In this document: in pieces, positions 17,027 through 26,539 of the stretch
Layout of the letters: each line of letters begins with the position of its first letter
Position numbering within the stretch: the stretch's first letter is position 1
Assembly: GCF_005938675.2 (NCBI RefSeq)
Contig: NZ_VCCH02000021.1
Span: 1 to 64,000 of the forward strand
Direction: 5' to 3'
DNA: 64,000 bases
Origin: Mycobacterium sp. KBS0706
GTDB taxonomy: Bacteria; Pseudomonadota; Alphaproteobacteria; DSM-16000; Inquilinaceae
The notes under the pieces: model-generated
What the model saw: the letters and a program-made list of their open reading frames with translations, nothing else
Told to the model about the DNA's origin: nothing
Databases searched by the model: none
Position numbers and translations under genes: made by a program

Positions 17027-18217
17027 TCAGTTGACCATCGCCGTGGCGGCCGGCGCGATCTCGCCGGCCTGCGGCACCACCTTCTGCCCGGCGCGGCCGC
17101 GCAGCAGGCCGTTGATCACCACCCGGTCCTCGGCCTTGAGCCCGCTCTCGACCACACGCAGGCCGCCTGGCAGGCGGGCGCCCAGCCGCACCGGCGTGGC
17201 GCGCAGCGTGTCGTCCTCGGCCACGGTCAGGACGATGCGGCTGGCCTGGTCGGTCAGCAGCGCCGTCTCCGGCACCAGCAGCGCATCGCGCTCGCCGGAC
17301 GATGCCAGCCGCAGCCGGCCGAACTGGCCGGGGGTGATGAACAGGTCCGCATTGGCCAGCACGGCGCGCGCGCGGATGGTGCCGGCGCCGCTCTCAAGCC
17401 GGTTGTCGACGAAGCTCATCGTGCCCTGGTAGGGCCAGCCCTCGTCATCCTGCAGCCGCGCCTCGATCGGCACGCCGCGGTCCCGGATCGATCGCAGGTC
17501 GCCCGACTTCACCGCCCGCTCATAGGCGACGAAGTCGCGCTCGCTCATGTCGAAGACGAAGTAGATCGGGTCGAGCGCGACGACGGTGGTCAGCAGCGTG
17601 CCGGTGTCCGACACCAGGCTGCCGGCATCGACCCGCCGGTTCGACACGCGGCCGCTGATCGGCGCCTTGATCTCGGTGAAATCCAGGTCCAGCTGCGCCC
17701 GGGTCAGCCCGGCCTGGGCCAGCTCGAAGGCGGCGTCGGCACCCTGTTTCTGCTGCCGGCGCTGGTCCAGCGTGGAGCGCGACACGGCGGAGGTGCCGGC
17801 CAGCTGCTCGGCCCGCCGCAGCTCCAGGTCGGAGAGGTCGCGCTGCGCCCGGGCGCTGGACAGCTGGGCCTGGGCCTCGGCGACCGCGGCCTGGTAGGGG
17901 CGGGGATCGATGGTGAACAGGGTCTGGCCGGCCTGCACGATCTGGCCGTCCTCGAAGCCGATCGACTGCAGGTAGCCCGAGACCCGGGCGCGGATCTCCA
18001 CGCTCGCGGTCGGCTCGAAGCGGCCGGCATATTCCCTCTGGTCGACCACCCGCCGCAGCAGCGGCGGCGACACGATCACGCTGGGGGCCGGCCGCGCGGC
18101 CGCCTGGGCCGTCGTCGCCGCGGTGCTCCGCGACGCCTGCCATCCCAGCACGGCCAGCCCGCCGACCAGGGCCAGCGCCACAACTCCCGCCAACGTCCGA
18201 ATCACCGGGCGTCCCAT
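17027..18217 (-). CDS. RND efflux periplasmic adaptor (membrane fusion protein, AcrA/MexA type)
   Basis: This 396-residue protein has an N-terminal membrane anchor (about residues 9-28, LAGVVALALVGGLAVLGW), a beta-barrel/lipoyl half motif with RVSGYLQSIGFEDGQIVQAG, a long coiled-coil hairpin rich in Ala/Gln/Arg (about 105-170), and the second lipoyl half KAPISGRVSNRRVDAGSLVS. This layout is diagnostic of adaptor proteins joining an RND pump to an outer-membrane channel. It is the first gene of the operon, followed after two bases by the frameshifted pump gene and then cytochrome b561. No outer-membrane factor and no adjacent TetR regulator are present. Confidence 0.9.
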   Translation of the reverse strand: MGRPVIRTLAGVVALALVGGLAVLGWQASRSTAATTAQAAARPAPSVIVSPPLLRRVVDQREYAGRFEPTASVEIRARVSGYLQSIGFEDGQIVQAGQTLFTIDPRPYQAAVAEAQAQLSSARAQRDLSDLELRRAEQLAGTSAVSRSTLDQRRQQKQGADAAFELAQAGLTRAQLDLDFTEIKAPISGRVSNRRVDAGSLVSDTGTLLTTVVALDPIYFVFDMSERDFVAYERAVKSGDLRSIRDRGVPIEARLQDDEGWPYQGTMSFVDNRLESGAGTIRARAVLANADLFITPGQFGRLRLASSGERDALLVPETALLTDQASRIVLTVAEDDTLRATPVRLGARLPGGLRVVESGLKAEDRVVINGLLRGRAGQKVVPQAGEIAPAATAMVN

Positions 18218-18259
18218 GCCTCGAGCTCCCTATGGCCTGGAGCGCAGAGTGCGGGCCGG

Positions 18260-18311
18260 TTGTCTCAGAACTGTGTCGCGACGGATCGGGGATTGTCGCG
18301 AATTGTCTCAG
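18260..18311. promoter_or_regulatory. Possible operator region upstream of the efflux operon
   Basis: In the 172-base gap before the adaptor gene, the 9-mer ttgtctcag occurs at 18260-18268 and again at 18303-18311. Two similar 9-mers, gtgtcgcga (18273-18281) and ttgtcgcga (18293-18301), lie between them. Such clustered direct repeats could bind a regulator of the efflux operon or of the CYTH-like gene. No promoter boxes can be assigned with confidence. Confidence 0.3.
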
Positions 18312-18389
18312 CGTTGCTGCATTGCACAATTCGATACGAAAGGGGCCGGATGACGGTTCATCCGGCCCGCCGAGACGCTCAGCCGTGGC

Positions 18390-19247
18390 TCAGTTGCAGA
18401 AGTTCGGCTGGTACTGATAGACCCACTGGGTCTTGGTGGTCGGGTTGGTCGACACCCAGCCGGTCATGCCGCGGATGGTGTCGAACATCAGCTTCGAGCG
18501 CTGGTCGACCTTGTCGGTGAAGTCGCCGTCCTTGTCCTCGACCTTGAACGACACCTCGGCGCTGGCGACGGTCGACGACCCGTTGGCGTACCAAAGGGTC
18601 AGGTCGAACTCGGCGTCCTGCTGGCCCAGGTCGCTCTCCGGCCCGTCATAGGTGCGCTCGGTGATCGACAGGTTGCCGACGATCGCCAGCGTCTCCTGGC
18701 TCGGCAGGTTCAGGTTCTCGGTCGGCGGAAACAGGTCGACCACGTCGTCGAGGATGTTCAGGTTCTTGGTCGCCGACAGCGGCTCGGTGGTCGAGTGCGA
18801 GTAGACCCATTTGAATGGCGGGGTGATGTCCGCCTCCAGCTTGGTCTCGGCGTCGTCGTGGCTGCCGCCGACATCGGTGTTGGCCGCGGTCGACTGGCTG
18901 TCGGAGCGGAACTTCAGGTTGATCTCGCGATCGGTGCCCTCGACCCGCTCGCGGAAGCTGTAGCCGAGATTGTTCAGCCGGCAGGTGCCCGGCGAATCGT
19001 AGTAGCGGACGGTGCGGACCTTATCGACGGCGAAGCTGCCGTCGACGGTGCGGTCGAAGCCGGCGGCGGTCAGCCTGGTCCGCAGCTGGGACAGGAAGCT
19101 GTTGGCGGTGGCGACCGGCTGCGCCTGGAACTTTGCCGGATCGAGCAGGACCTTGTATTCCTTGCCCGTCAGCGGGTCGGCGGCCTGCGCGGTCCCCGCG
19201 CCGGCCACCACGAGGCCGATCAGCCCGAGGCGAAGCCATGTCATCAT
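18390..19247 (-). CDS. Exported CYTH-like domain protein
   Basis: This 285-residue protein starts with a signal peptide (about 1-22, ending TAQA-ADPL). The mature part contains TVRYYDSPGTCRLNNLGYSF, then RERVEG and EINLKFRSDS. This resembles the strand arrangement of CYTH phosphate-binding tunnel enzymes, where YxDTP...L.....L..R and ..LK occur, but the usual ExExK start is not evident. Later segments (FKWVYSHSTTEPL, FDLTLWYANGSS, VSFKVEDKDGDF) fit further strands. Cysteines occur only at residues 89 and 284. The product is predicted periplasmic with unknown substrate. It is divergent from a lipoprotein gene with a 96-base gap, which suggests a shared regulatory region. Confidence 0.55.
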   Translation of the reverse strand: MMTWLRLGLIGLVVAGAGTAQAADPLTGKEYKVLLDPAKFQAQPVATANSFLSQLRTRLTAAGFDRTVDGSFAVDKVRTVRYYDSPGTCRLNNLGYSFRERVEGTDREINLKFRSDSQSTAANTDVGGSHDDAETKLEADITPPFKWVYSHSTTEPLSATKNLNILDDVVDLFPPTENLNLPSQETLAIVGNLSITERTYDGPESDLGQQDAEFDLTLWYANGSSTVASAEVSFKVEDKDGDFTDKVDQRSKLMFDTIRGMTGWVSTNPTTKTQWVYQYQPNFCN

Positions 19248-19343
19248 TTGGTGCGAATCCCCCGGCATGAATGATGCGAATGCGCGGCAGGCTAGGCGGT
19301 CTGTATGAAGCTGATATGTCACCGACCCCATGATCGACGTCAC

Positions 19344-20174
19344 ATGGCGAGACTTTTCTCCATGCTCGCGCTGCTGCTGACCGCCGCCTGCGGCGCGGCC
19401 GTGAGCACGCCCAAGCCTGCTGAAGTCGCCCTGCCGGCGCCGCCGGCAGCCGAGGCAGCTCCGGCGCCGGAAGCCTCGGCCGCGGCCCAGCCGTGCCGGC
19501 CGGTGTCCTTCGAGGCGGTTGACTACACGATCTGCGAGATCGACCTGCGCCGCTATCGGCTCGGCCTGTTCTGGCAGGACCGCGACGGTCGGCCCTATGG
19601 CTCGCTCTACGCCTTCAAGCGGGCGATGGCAGCGGCGGGCGATCCGCCGCTGGTGGCGATGAATGCCGGCATGTACCACCCGGACCTGTCGCCGGTCGGC
19701 CTCTTCGTCTCCGGCGGGCGGCAGCTGAATCCGGCCAATGAGGCGGATGGCGACGGCAACTTCTTCATGAAGCCGAACGGCATCTTCTACACCGACGGCG
19801 AGCGCGCCGGGATCCTGGAGACCGGGGCCTATCTGCGCCAGGCCCCGGCCGCCGGCATCGCCACCCAGTCCGGCCCGCTGCTGGTGATCGACGGCGCCTT
19901 GCACCCGCTGTTCAGCGACGACGGCCCGTCGCGCAAGACCCGCAACGGCATCGGCCTGCGCGACGACCACACCGTGGTCTTCGCCATCTCGCGCGACGGG
20001 GTCAGCTTCGGCAGCTTCGCCCGGCTGTTCCGCGACGCGCTGGGCTGCCGCAACGCGCTCTATCTCGACGGCTCGGTCTCGGCCCTGTCGGCGCCGGACG
20101 GGCTGTCGGTCGGCTGGGGCATCCGGGTCGGTCCGATCCTGGCCGTATTCGACCGCAGCGCGCCGGTCAGCTAG
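19344..20174 (+). CDS. Phosphodiester glycosidase (NAGPA/DUF2233-like) lipoprotein
   Basis: This is a 276-residue predicted lipoprotein: MARLFSMLALLLTAAC gives a lipobox with Cys16, followed by a Pro/Ala-rich linker to about residue 48. The catalytic domain has DYTICEIDL, LVAMNAGMYHPDLSPVGLFV, FFMKPNGIFY, TQSGPLLVIDG, NGIGLRDDHTVVFAISRDGV and NALYLDGSVSAL, matching the NAGPA/DUF2233 fold that removes N-acetylglucosamine or similar caps from phosphodiesters. The start at 19344 is chosen because it gives a normal lipoprotein signal; ATG at 19305 would add a polar extension. It probably acts in the periplasm or on envelope glycopolymers. Confidence 0.75.
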   Translation: MARLFSMLALLLTAACGAAVSTPKPAEVALPAPPAAEAAPAPEASAAAQPCRPVSFEAVDYTICEIDLRRYRLGLFWQDRDGRPYGSLYAFKRAMAAAGDPPLVAMNAGMYHPDLSPVGLFVSGGRQLNPANEADGDGNFFMKPNGIFYTDGERAGILETGAYLRQAPAAGIATQSGPLLVIDGALHPLFSDDGPSRKTRNGIGLRDDHTVVFAISRDGVSFGSFARLFRDALGCRNALYLDGSVSALSAPDGLSVGWGIRVGPILAVFDRSAPVS

Positions 20175-20403
20175 CCGGGCCCGAGTCGCTCGGCTAGTGA
20201 CGCCGCGTGCCGGTGGCGATATGCTTCAAGGCACCATGACACGGCCAAGGCCCCATCGCAGTCGCCAATCGCGCAAGCAGGAGCTGATGCTGCTGTGCGC
20301 CCGGATCGGCTATAACCCGCCGCGCGCCTGACTTTGCTATGGGGCCGCGGGGAGGCGGCCCGGTTTCCGCATTTTTTCGTCCGGATTCACGCGAGGTCGC
20401 GTC

Positions 20404-21789
20404 ATGAACAGCTTTGCCGCCAGCCGCACCACCGCCGAGTGGAAGGCGCTGGACACCGCCCATCACCTGCATCCGTTCACCGACTACAAGTCGCTCGCCA
20501 GCGAAGGCGGCAGCCGCGTCATCACCCGCGCCGAGGGCGTCTGGCTTTGGGATTCCGAAGGCCGCCAGATGATCGACGGCATGGCCGGGCTGTGGTGCGT
20601 CAATGTCGGCTACGGCCGCAAGGAGCTGGCCGACGTCGCCCATGAGCAGATGCTCGAACTGCCGTTCTACAACACCTTCTTCAAGACCACGACGCCGGCC
20701 GCGACCGAGCTGTCGGCCAAGCTGGCCGAGATCACGCCCGCGGGCCTCAGCCGCGTCTTCTACGCCAACAGCGGGTCGGAGGCGAACGACACCATCGTCC
20801 GCATGGTCCGGCACTATTGGGACCTGAAGGGCAAGCACCGCAAGAAGGCGATCATCGGCCGGCAATACGGCTATCACGGCTCGACCATGGCCGCCGTGTC
20901 GCTGTGCGGCATGGGGGCGATGCACCGCCAGGCCGACCTGCCGTTCCCCGGCTTCCACCACGTCATGGCGCCCTACTGGTACGACAATGGCGGCGACCTG
21001 GAGCCCGAGGCCTTCGGCAAGCTCGCCGCCAAGGCGGTCGAGGACCGGATCAAGGAGCTGGGCGCCGACAGCGTCGCCGCGGTGATCGCCGAGCCGATCC
21101 AGGGCGCGGGCGGCGTCATCATCCCGCCGGCCAGCTACTTCCCCGAGCTGCAGCGCATCTGCCGCGAGCATGACGTGCTGCTGATCGCCGACGAGGTGAT
21201 CTGCGGCTTCGGCCGCACCGGCGAATGGTTCGGCTCCGACCTGTTCGGCATCCAGCCGGACCTGATGACCCTGGCCAAGGGCATCACCTCGGGCTACTTG
21301 CCGCTCTCCGCCGTCATGGTCGGCGACCGGGTGGCGGAGACGCTGATCGAGGAGGGCGGCGAGTTCTATCACGGCTTCACCTATTCCGGTCACCCGGTGG
21401 CCTGCGCCGTGGCGCTGGCCAACATCCGGATCCTGGAGCGGGAAGGGCTGGTCGACCGCACCCGGACCGATATCGGCCCGTATTTCCAGGACCGGCTGCG
21501 CGAGGCCTTCGCCGACCATCCGATCGTCGGCGAGGTCCGCGGCGTCGGCCTGATCGCGGCGATCGAGCTGGTCCAGGACAAGGCCACCCGCCGGCGCTTC
21601 CCGAACTATGGATCGGTCGGCACCCAGTGCCGCAACCACTGCTTCGCCAACGACCTGGTGATGCGTGGGGTGCGCGACGCCATGGTGCTGTCGCCGCCGC
21701 TGGTGATCTCGCGCGACGAGGTCGACGAGCTGGTCCGCCGGGCCAAGCTCGCGATCGACGCCACGGCGCGGGACGTCGGCAAGATGTGA
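20404..21789 (+). CDS. spuC: Class III aminotransferase, putrescine/polyamine--pyruvate type (SpuC-like)
   Basis: This 461-residue PLP enzyme begins with the subgroup-typical AEWKALDTAHHLHPFTDYKSL. It shows IDGMAGLWCVNVGYGRKEL, NSGSEANDT, YGYHGSTMAAVSLCGMGAMH, the aspartate in LLIADEVICGFGRTG and the Schiff-base lysine K292 in LMTLAKGITSGYLPLSAV. Family members (SpuC, YgjG relatives) transfer an amino group from putrescine or other diamines to pyruvate. It sits directly upstream of a PotF-type binding-protein gene with a terminator-like hairpin between them. Omega-amino acids such as beta-alanine are an alternative substrate class. Confidence 0.85.
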   Translation: MNSFAASRTTAEWKALDTAHHLHPFTDYKSLASEGGSRVITRAEGVWLWDSEGRQMIDGMAGLWCVNVGYGRKELADVAHEQMLELPFYNTFFKTTTPAATELSAKLAEITPAGLSRVFYANSGSEANDTIVRMVRHYWDLKGKHRKKAIIGRQYGYHGSTMAAVSLCGMGAMHRQADLPFPGFHHVMAPYWYDNGGDLEPEAFGKLAAKAVEDRIKELGADSVAAVIAEPIQGAGGVIIPPASYFPELQRICREHDVLLIADEVICGFGRTGEWFGSDLFGIQPDLMTLAKGITSGYLPLSAVMVGDRVAETLIEEGGEFYHGFTYSGHPVACAVALANIRILEREGLVDRTRTDIGPYFQDRLREAFADHPIVGEVRGVGLIAAIELVQDKATRRRFPNYGSVGTQCRNHCFANDLVMRGVRDAMVLSPPLVISRDEVDELVRRAKLAIDATARDVGKM

Positions 21790-21794
21790 AGGGC

Positions 21795-21825
21795 AGGGCG
21801 GTCGTGATACGGCCGCCCTTCTTCG
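21795..21825 (+). terminator. Hairpin terminator after the aminotransferase gene
   Basis: A 10-bp stem (agggcggtcg at 21795-21804 with cggccgccct at 21810-21819, one G-T pair) with a five-base loop lies six bases after the stop and is followed by ttcttcgtt. It fits a rho-independent terminator with an imperfect T tract. Confidence 0.65.
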
Positions 21826-21910
21826 TTGAGGACAGGGTTGCAAATGTCACGGACGCAGGGCACAGGGAGGACGGTTCGAGCCCGTTTTGTGCACCGCGCC
21901 ATCGCCGCGA

Positions 21911-21939
21911 TTGACAGTTTTCCCAGCGGCGAGTTGCAT
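21911..21939 (+). promoter_or_regulatory. Candidate sigma-70 promoter for the potFGHI operon
   Basis: A perfect -35 hexamer ttgaca (21911-21916) is followed after 17 bases by ttgcat (21934-21939), a weak -10. This lies 64 bases before the potF start. Confidence 0.35.
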
Positions 21940-22002
21940 TGAATCAGAAGGGGGAGCCGGCTCGACGGGTTCTCGAACAGATCACAGACAGGGAATGGTT
22001 AC

Positions 22003-23100
22003 ATGAAGCGTCTCGTGCAAAGCCTTCTCGCGACCGCCGCGCTGTGCGCCGTGGCAGCGCCGGCTCTGGCCCAGGAGAAGGTCGTCAACATCTACAACTG
22101 GTCGGACTATATCGGCGAGACCACGCTGGCCGACTTCACCAAGGCCACCGGCATCAAGACCGTCTACGACACCTATGACGGCAACGAGGCGCTGGAAGCC
22201 AAGCTGCTGACCGGCAATTCCGGCTACGACGTCGTCGTCCCGACGGCGCAGCCCTTCCTGTCGCGCCAGATCAAGGCCAAGGTCTATCTCGAGCTCGACA
22301 AGTCCAAGATCCCGAACTGGAAGAACCTCGACCCGGCGCTGATGAAGCTGGTCGAGAGCGCCGATCCGGGCAACAAGCACGCCATCATCTACCAGTGGGG
22401 CACGGTCGGCGTCGGCTACAATGTCGACCAGGTGAAGAAACGGCTGGGCGACACGCCGCCGGACAGCATCGCCATGGTCCTGGACCCGGAGAACGCCAAG
22501 AAGCTGGCCGATTGCGGCATCACCATGCTGGACAGCCCGACCGACGTGATCCCCTCGGTCCTGAACTATCTCGGTCTCGATCCCAACAGCCAGAAGCCTG
22601 AGGATCTGAAGAAGGCCGAAGACGCCCTGATGAAGGTCCGCCCCTATCTGAAGTACCTGCACTCGTCGCAGTACATCAACGACCTGGCGGGCGGCAATGT
22701 CTGCGTCTCCCTCGGCTGGTCGGGCGACGTCAACATCGCCAAGACCCGGGCCGATGAGGCGAAGAACGGCGTCACCATCGACTATTTCATCCCCAAGGAA
22801 GGGGCGCAGATCTGGTTCGACATGGCGGCGATCCCGAAGGACGCGCCGCATGTCGACAATGCCTACGCCTACATCAACTTCCTGCTCGAGCCGAAGGTGA
22901 TGGCCGGGATCGACGATTTCGTCGGCTACGGCAACGCGGTGCTCGGCGCGAAGGAACTGATGAATCCCGACATCGCCAACGACCCGCGCATCTTCCCGCC
23001 GGAGGACGTGATGAAGCGGCTGTTCGCGATCACCGAGGCGTCGTCCAGCTACGAACGCCTGCGGACGCGGACCTGGACCCGGTTCCGCACCGGCCAGTAG
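22003..23100 (+). CDS. potF: Polyamine (putrescine-type) ABC transporter binding protein PotF
   Basis: This is a 365-residue periplasmic binding protein. A signal peptide (MKRLVQSLLATAALCAVAAP, cleavage after ALA near 24) precedes a mature start VVNIYNWSDYIGE. The NWSDY motif matches the first ligand-contact segment of Escherichia coli PotF. Other family markers are YDTYDGNEALEAKLL, YDVVVPTAQPFL, YQWGTVGVGYN, LGWSGDVNIA and IDYFIPKEGAQIWFDMAAIP. It captures putrescine-like polyamines for the PotGHI importer encoded next. An AGGGAA site lies eight bases before ATG. It is separated from potG by a perfect 14-bp hairpin that likely keeps potF mRNA in excess. Confidence 0.9.
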   Translation: MKRLVQSLLATAALCAVAAPALAQEKVVNIYNWSDYIGETTLADFTKATGIKTVYDTYDGNEALEAKLLTGNSGYDVVVPTAQPFLSRQIKAKVYLELDKSKIPNWKNLDPALMKLVESADPGNKHAIIYQWGTVGVGYNVDQVKKRLGDTPPDSIAMVLDPENAKKLADCGITMLDSPTDVIPSVLNYLGLDPNSQKPEDLKKAEDALMKVRPYLKYLHSSQYINDLAGGNVCVSLGWSGDVNIAKTRADEAKNGVTIDYFIPKEGAQIWFDMAAIPKDAPHVDNAYAYINFLLEPKVMAGIDDFVGYGNAVLGAKELMNPDIANDPRIFPPEDVMKRLFAITEASSSYERLRTRTWTRFRTGQ

Positions 23101-23106
23101 ACAGCG

Positions 23107-23140
23107 CGGCCGCCGCATCCAGCACCGGATGCGGCGGCCG
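23107..23140 (+). terminator. Perfect hairpin between potF and potG (attenuator or mRNA stabiliser)
   Basis: A perfect 14-bp stem (23107-23120 with 23127-23140) encloses a six-base loop. It is followed by ttccactt rather than a long T run, so partial termination or 3'-end protection of potF mRNA is more likely than full termination. Confidence 0.6.
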
Positions 23141-23172
23141 TTCCACTTGAGGGACAGGGTCCGGAGACGGGG

Positions 23173-24314
<1,142 letters not shown>

Positions 24315-24318
<4 letters not shown>

Positions 24319-25283
24319 CCGCGGTGACGGCGAGCGAAGCGGCAGAAGGCTCGGGCCCGCGGGTCGCGGCGGGCCCCTCGATCCTGCGGCGGCTGGGCGG
24401 GCGGCTCGGCCGCAGCCTGGTCATCGCCATCCCCTATGTCTGGCTGTTCCTGTTCTTCCTGATCCCCTTCGTCATCGTCCTGAAGATCGCCTTCGCCGAC
24501 AAGGTGATCGGGCAGCCGCCCTACACGCCGCTGTGGGACTGGATCGACGAGGCCCATCTCGGCATCTCGCTCAGCGTCGGCAATTTCCAGTTCCTGCTCG
24601 ACGATCCGCTCTATGTCAGCGCCTATTTCAGCTCGGTGAAGATCGCCGCGATCTCGACGGTGCTCAGCCTGCTCGTCGGCTATCCGATGGCCTATGCCAT
24701 CGCCCGGTCGAGCCAGCAGTGGCGGGTGCCGCTGCTGATGCTGGTGATCCTGCCGTTCTGGACCTCGTTCCTGATCCGGGTCTATGCCTGGATCGGCATC
24801 CTCCAGCAACAGGGCCTGCTGAACAACCTGCTGATCTGGCTGGGCATCATCGACCAGCCGCTGGAGATCCTCCACACCGACACCGCCGTCTATATCGGCA
24901 TCGTCTATTCCTACCTGCCCTTCATGATCCTGCCGCTCTATGCGACCTTGGAGAAGCTCGACGTCTCGCTGCTCGAGGCGGCGGAGGATCTGGGCTGCCG
25001 GCCGTGGAAGGCGTTCCTGCTGATCACCCTGCCGCTGTCGCTGCCCGGCATCATCGCCGGATCGCTGCTGGTGTTCATCCCGGCGGTCGGCGAATACGTC
25101 ATCCCCGAGCTGCTCGGCGGCATCGACACGCTGATGATCGGCAAGGTGCTGTCGAACGAGTTCTTCCAGAACACCGACTGGCCGGTCGCCTCCGCGGTCG
25201 CGATCGTGCTGCTGCTGGTGCTGGTGATCCCGATCATGGTCTTCCAGTACGTCCAGGCCAAGCAGCAGGAGGCGGAGCGATGA
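24315..25283 (+). CDS. potH: Polyamine ABC transporter permease PotH
   Basis: This 322-residue inner-membrane permease has about six membrane helices, starting with LVIAIPYVWLFLFFLIPF near residue 36. The EAA loop, LEAAEDLGCRPWKAFLLITL, contacts the ATPase. The N-terminal 30 residues are an Ala/Gly/Arg-rich cytoplasmic stretch. It pairs with PotI to form the translocation pore. Both ends overlap neighbouring genes by ATGA, so potG, potH and potI are translationally coupled. Confidence 0.92.
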
Positions 25284-26116
25284 GGCGGCCCTGGTTCCTG
25301 TTCACGTCCCTGGTGTTCGGCTACGCCTTCCTCTACGTGCCGATCATCCTCCTGATGATCTACTCCTTCAACGAGAGCCGTCTGGTCACGATCTGGGGCG
25401 GCTTCTCGACCAAATGGTACGGCACGCTGCTGGAGAACCAGCAGATGCTGGACGCTGCGCGGCGGTCGCTCGAGATCGCCGCCATCGCCGCCACGGTGGC
25501 CTGCGTGTTCGGCACCGTGGCCGGGATGGTGCTGGCCCGCTTCGGGCGGTTCCGCGGCCGCACCCTGTTCTCCGGCATGGTCACGGCGCCGCTGGTGATG
25601 CCCGAGGTGATCACCGGCCTGTCGCTGCTGCTGCTGTTCGTGGCGATGGAGGGGCTGTTCGGTTTTCCCCAGGGCCGCGGCATGGTGACGATCACCATCG
25701 CCCACATCACCTTCTGCCTGGCTTATGTCGCGGTGATCGTGCAGTCGCGGCTGGTCAGCCTCGACGAATCGATCGAGGAGGCGGCGATGGATCTCGGCGC
25801 CCGGCCGCTGACGGTGTTCTTCTGGATCACCCTGCCGATCATCTCGCCCGCGGTGATCGCCGGCTGGCTCCTGTCCTTCACCCTGTCGCTGGACACGCTG
25901 GTGATCACCAGCTTCGTCTCCGGCCCCGGCTCGACCACCCTGCCGGTCTACATCTTCTCCAAGGTGAAGCTCGGGGTGACGCCGGAGATCAACGCGCTGG
26001 CCACCATCATCGTGGTGATCGTCACCACGGGCGTGGTGATCGCCGGCGGGCTCCTGGTGCGGCACGAGAAGAAGCGGCGGCGGGACGAGCAGCTGGCGTT
26101 CGCCGCAGGAACGTAA
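25280..26116 (+). CDS. potI: Polyamine ABC transporter permease PotI
   Basis: This 278-residue permease has a first helix FLFTSLVFGYAFLYVPIILL. Later features are FNESRLVTIWGGFSTKWY, ITGLSLLLLFVAMEGLFG and the coupling loop EEAAMDLGARPLTVFFWITL, all as in PotI/PotC proteins. The C-terminus is a basic tail (RHEKKRRRDEQ). The ATG overlaps the potH stop (ATGA at 25280-25283), which decides this start over the long frame open upstream. It is the last gene of the potFGHI operon. Confidence 0.92.
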   Translation: MRRPWFLFTSLVFGYAFLYVPIILLMIYSFNESRLVTIWGGFSTKWYGTLLENQQMLDAARRSLEIAAIAATVACVFGTVAGMVLARFGRFRGRTLFSGMVTAPLVMPEVITGLSLLLLFVAMEGLFGFPQGRGMVTITIAHITFCLAYVAVIVQSRLVSLDESIEEAAMDLGARPLTVFFWITLPIISPAVIAGWLLSFTLSLDTLVITSFVSGPGSTTLPVYIFSKVKLGVTPEINALATIIVVIVTTGVVIAGGLLVRHEKKRRRDEQLAFAAGT

Positions 26117-26539
26117 GGCGGACGGGGTCGAAACGGCGTTTTCTGCCGATTTTTGCCGGCACCGCGCAGGACTCTGAGTCATGCGTGGCGCGCAGGTGAC
26201 CCTCGGCGTTTGCCCCTGGAGCAAAAACCGGGCCCGATCGACTATATCTACTGCACCAGAGAACAAAAGATGAGTTTCTCATGTCGTTTCTGTCGATCTT
26301 TGGAACCATTCGTCTGGCGCCGTTCGGCCGCCGTTTGACGAAGGGGGAAAAGTCGATCTCCCAGCGCCGCATTTGATTGCCGCGCTGTCGTCATAGGTCC
26401 TTCGGGACGATCGGTTTCTCGGGCCTGGCCGGTTGGTCGGGCCCGTTCCATATCCGGGGGACCGCACAGCGCTCTTTCATCCGGACGCGGCGGACGCTAG
26501 CCTCTGGCGCTTGAGCCAGAACCACTGCGGAACCCGATT
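26117..26539. other. 423-base gap between potI and aguA
   Basis: No convincing gene is present. A weak hairpin (cggc/gccg, then attttt at 26134-26154) may end the pot transcript. A perfect 5-1-5 palindrome gactctgagtc is at 26170-26180, and gatgagtttctcatg forms a second small inverted repeat near 26268-26283. The stretch is locally less GC-rich than its surroundings. A possible 61-codon frame at 26153-26338 lacks a ribosome site and has shadow-like composition. Confidence 0.5.

Noticed and set aside
21857-21901. Complete tRNA gene
   Set aside because: Only a T-arm-like stem is present; acceptor 5' half, D-arm and anticodon arm are missing.
26153-26338. 61-codon ORF between potI and aguA
   Set aside because: It has no ribosome site and unconvincing composition, and the frame is not supported by any family.
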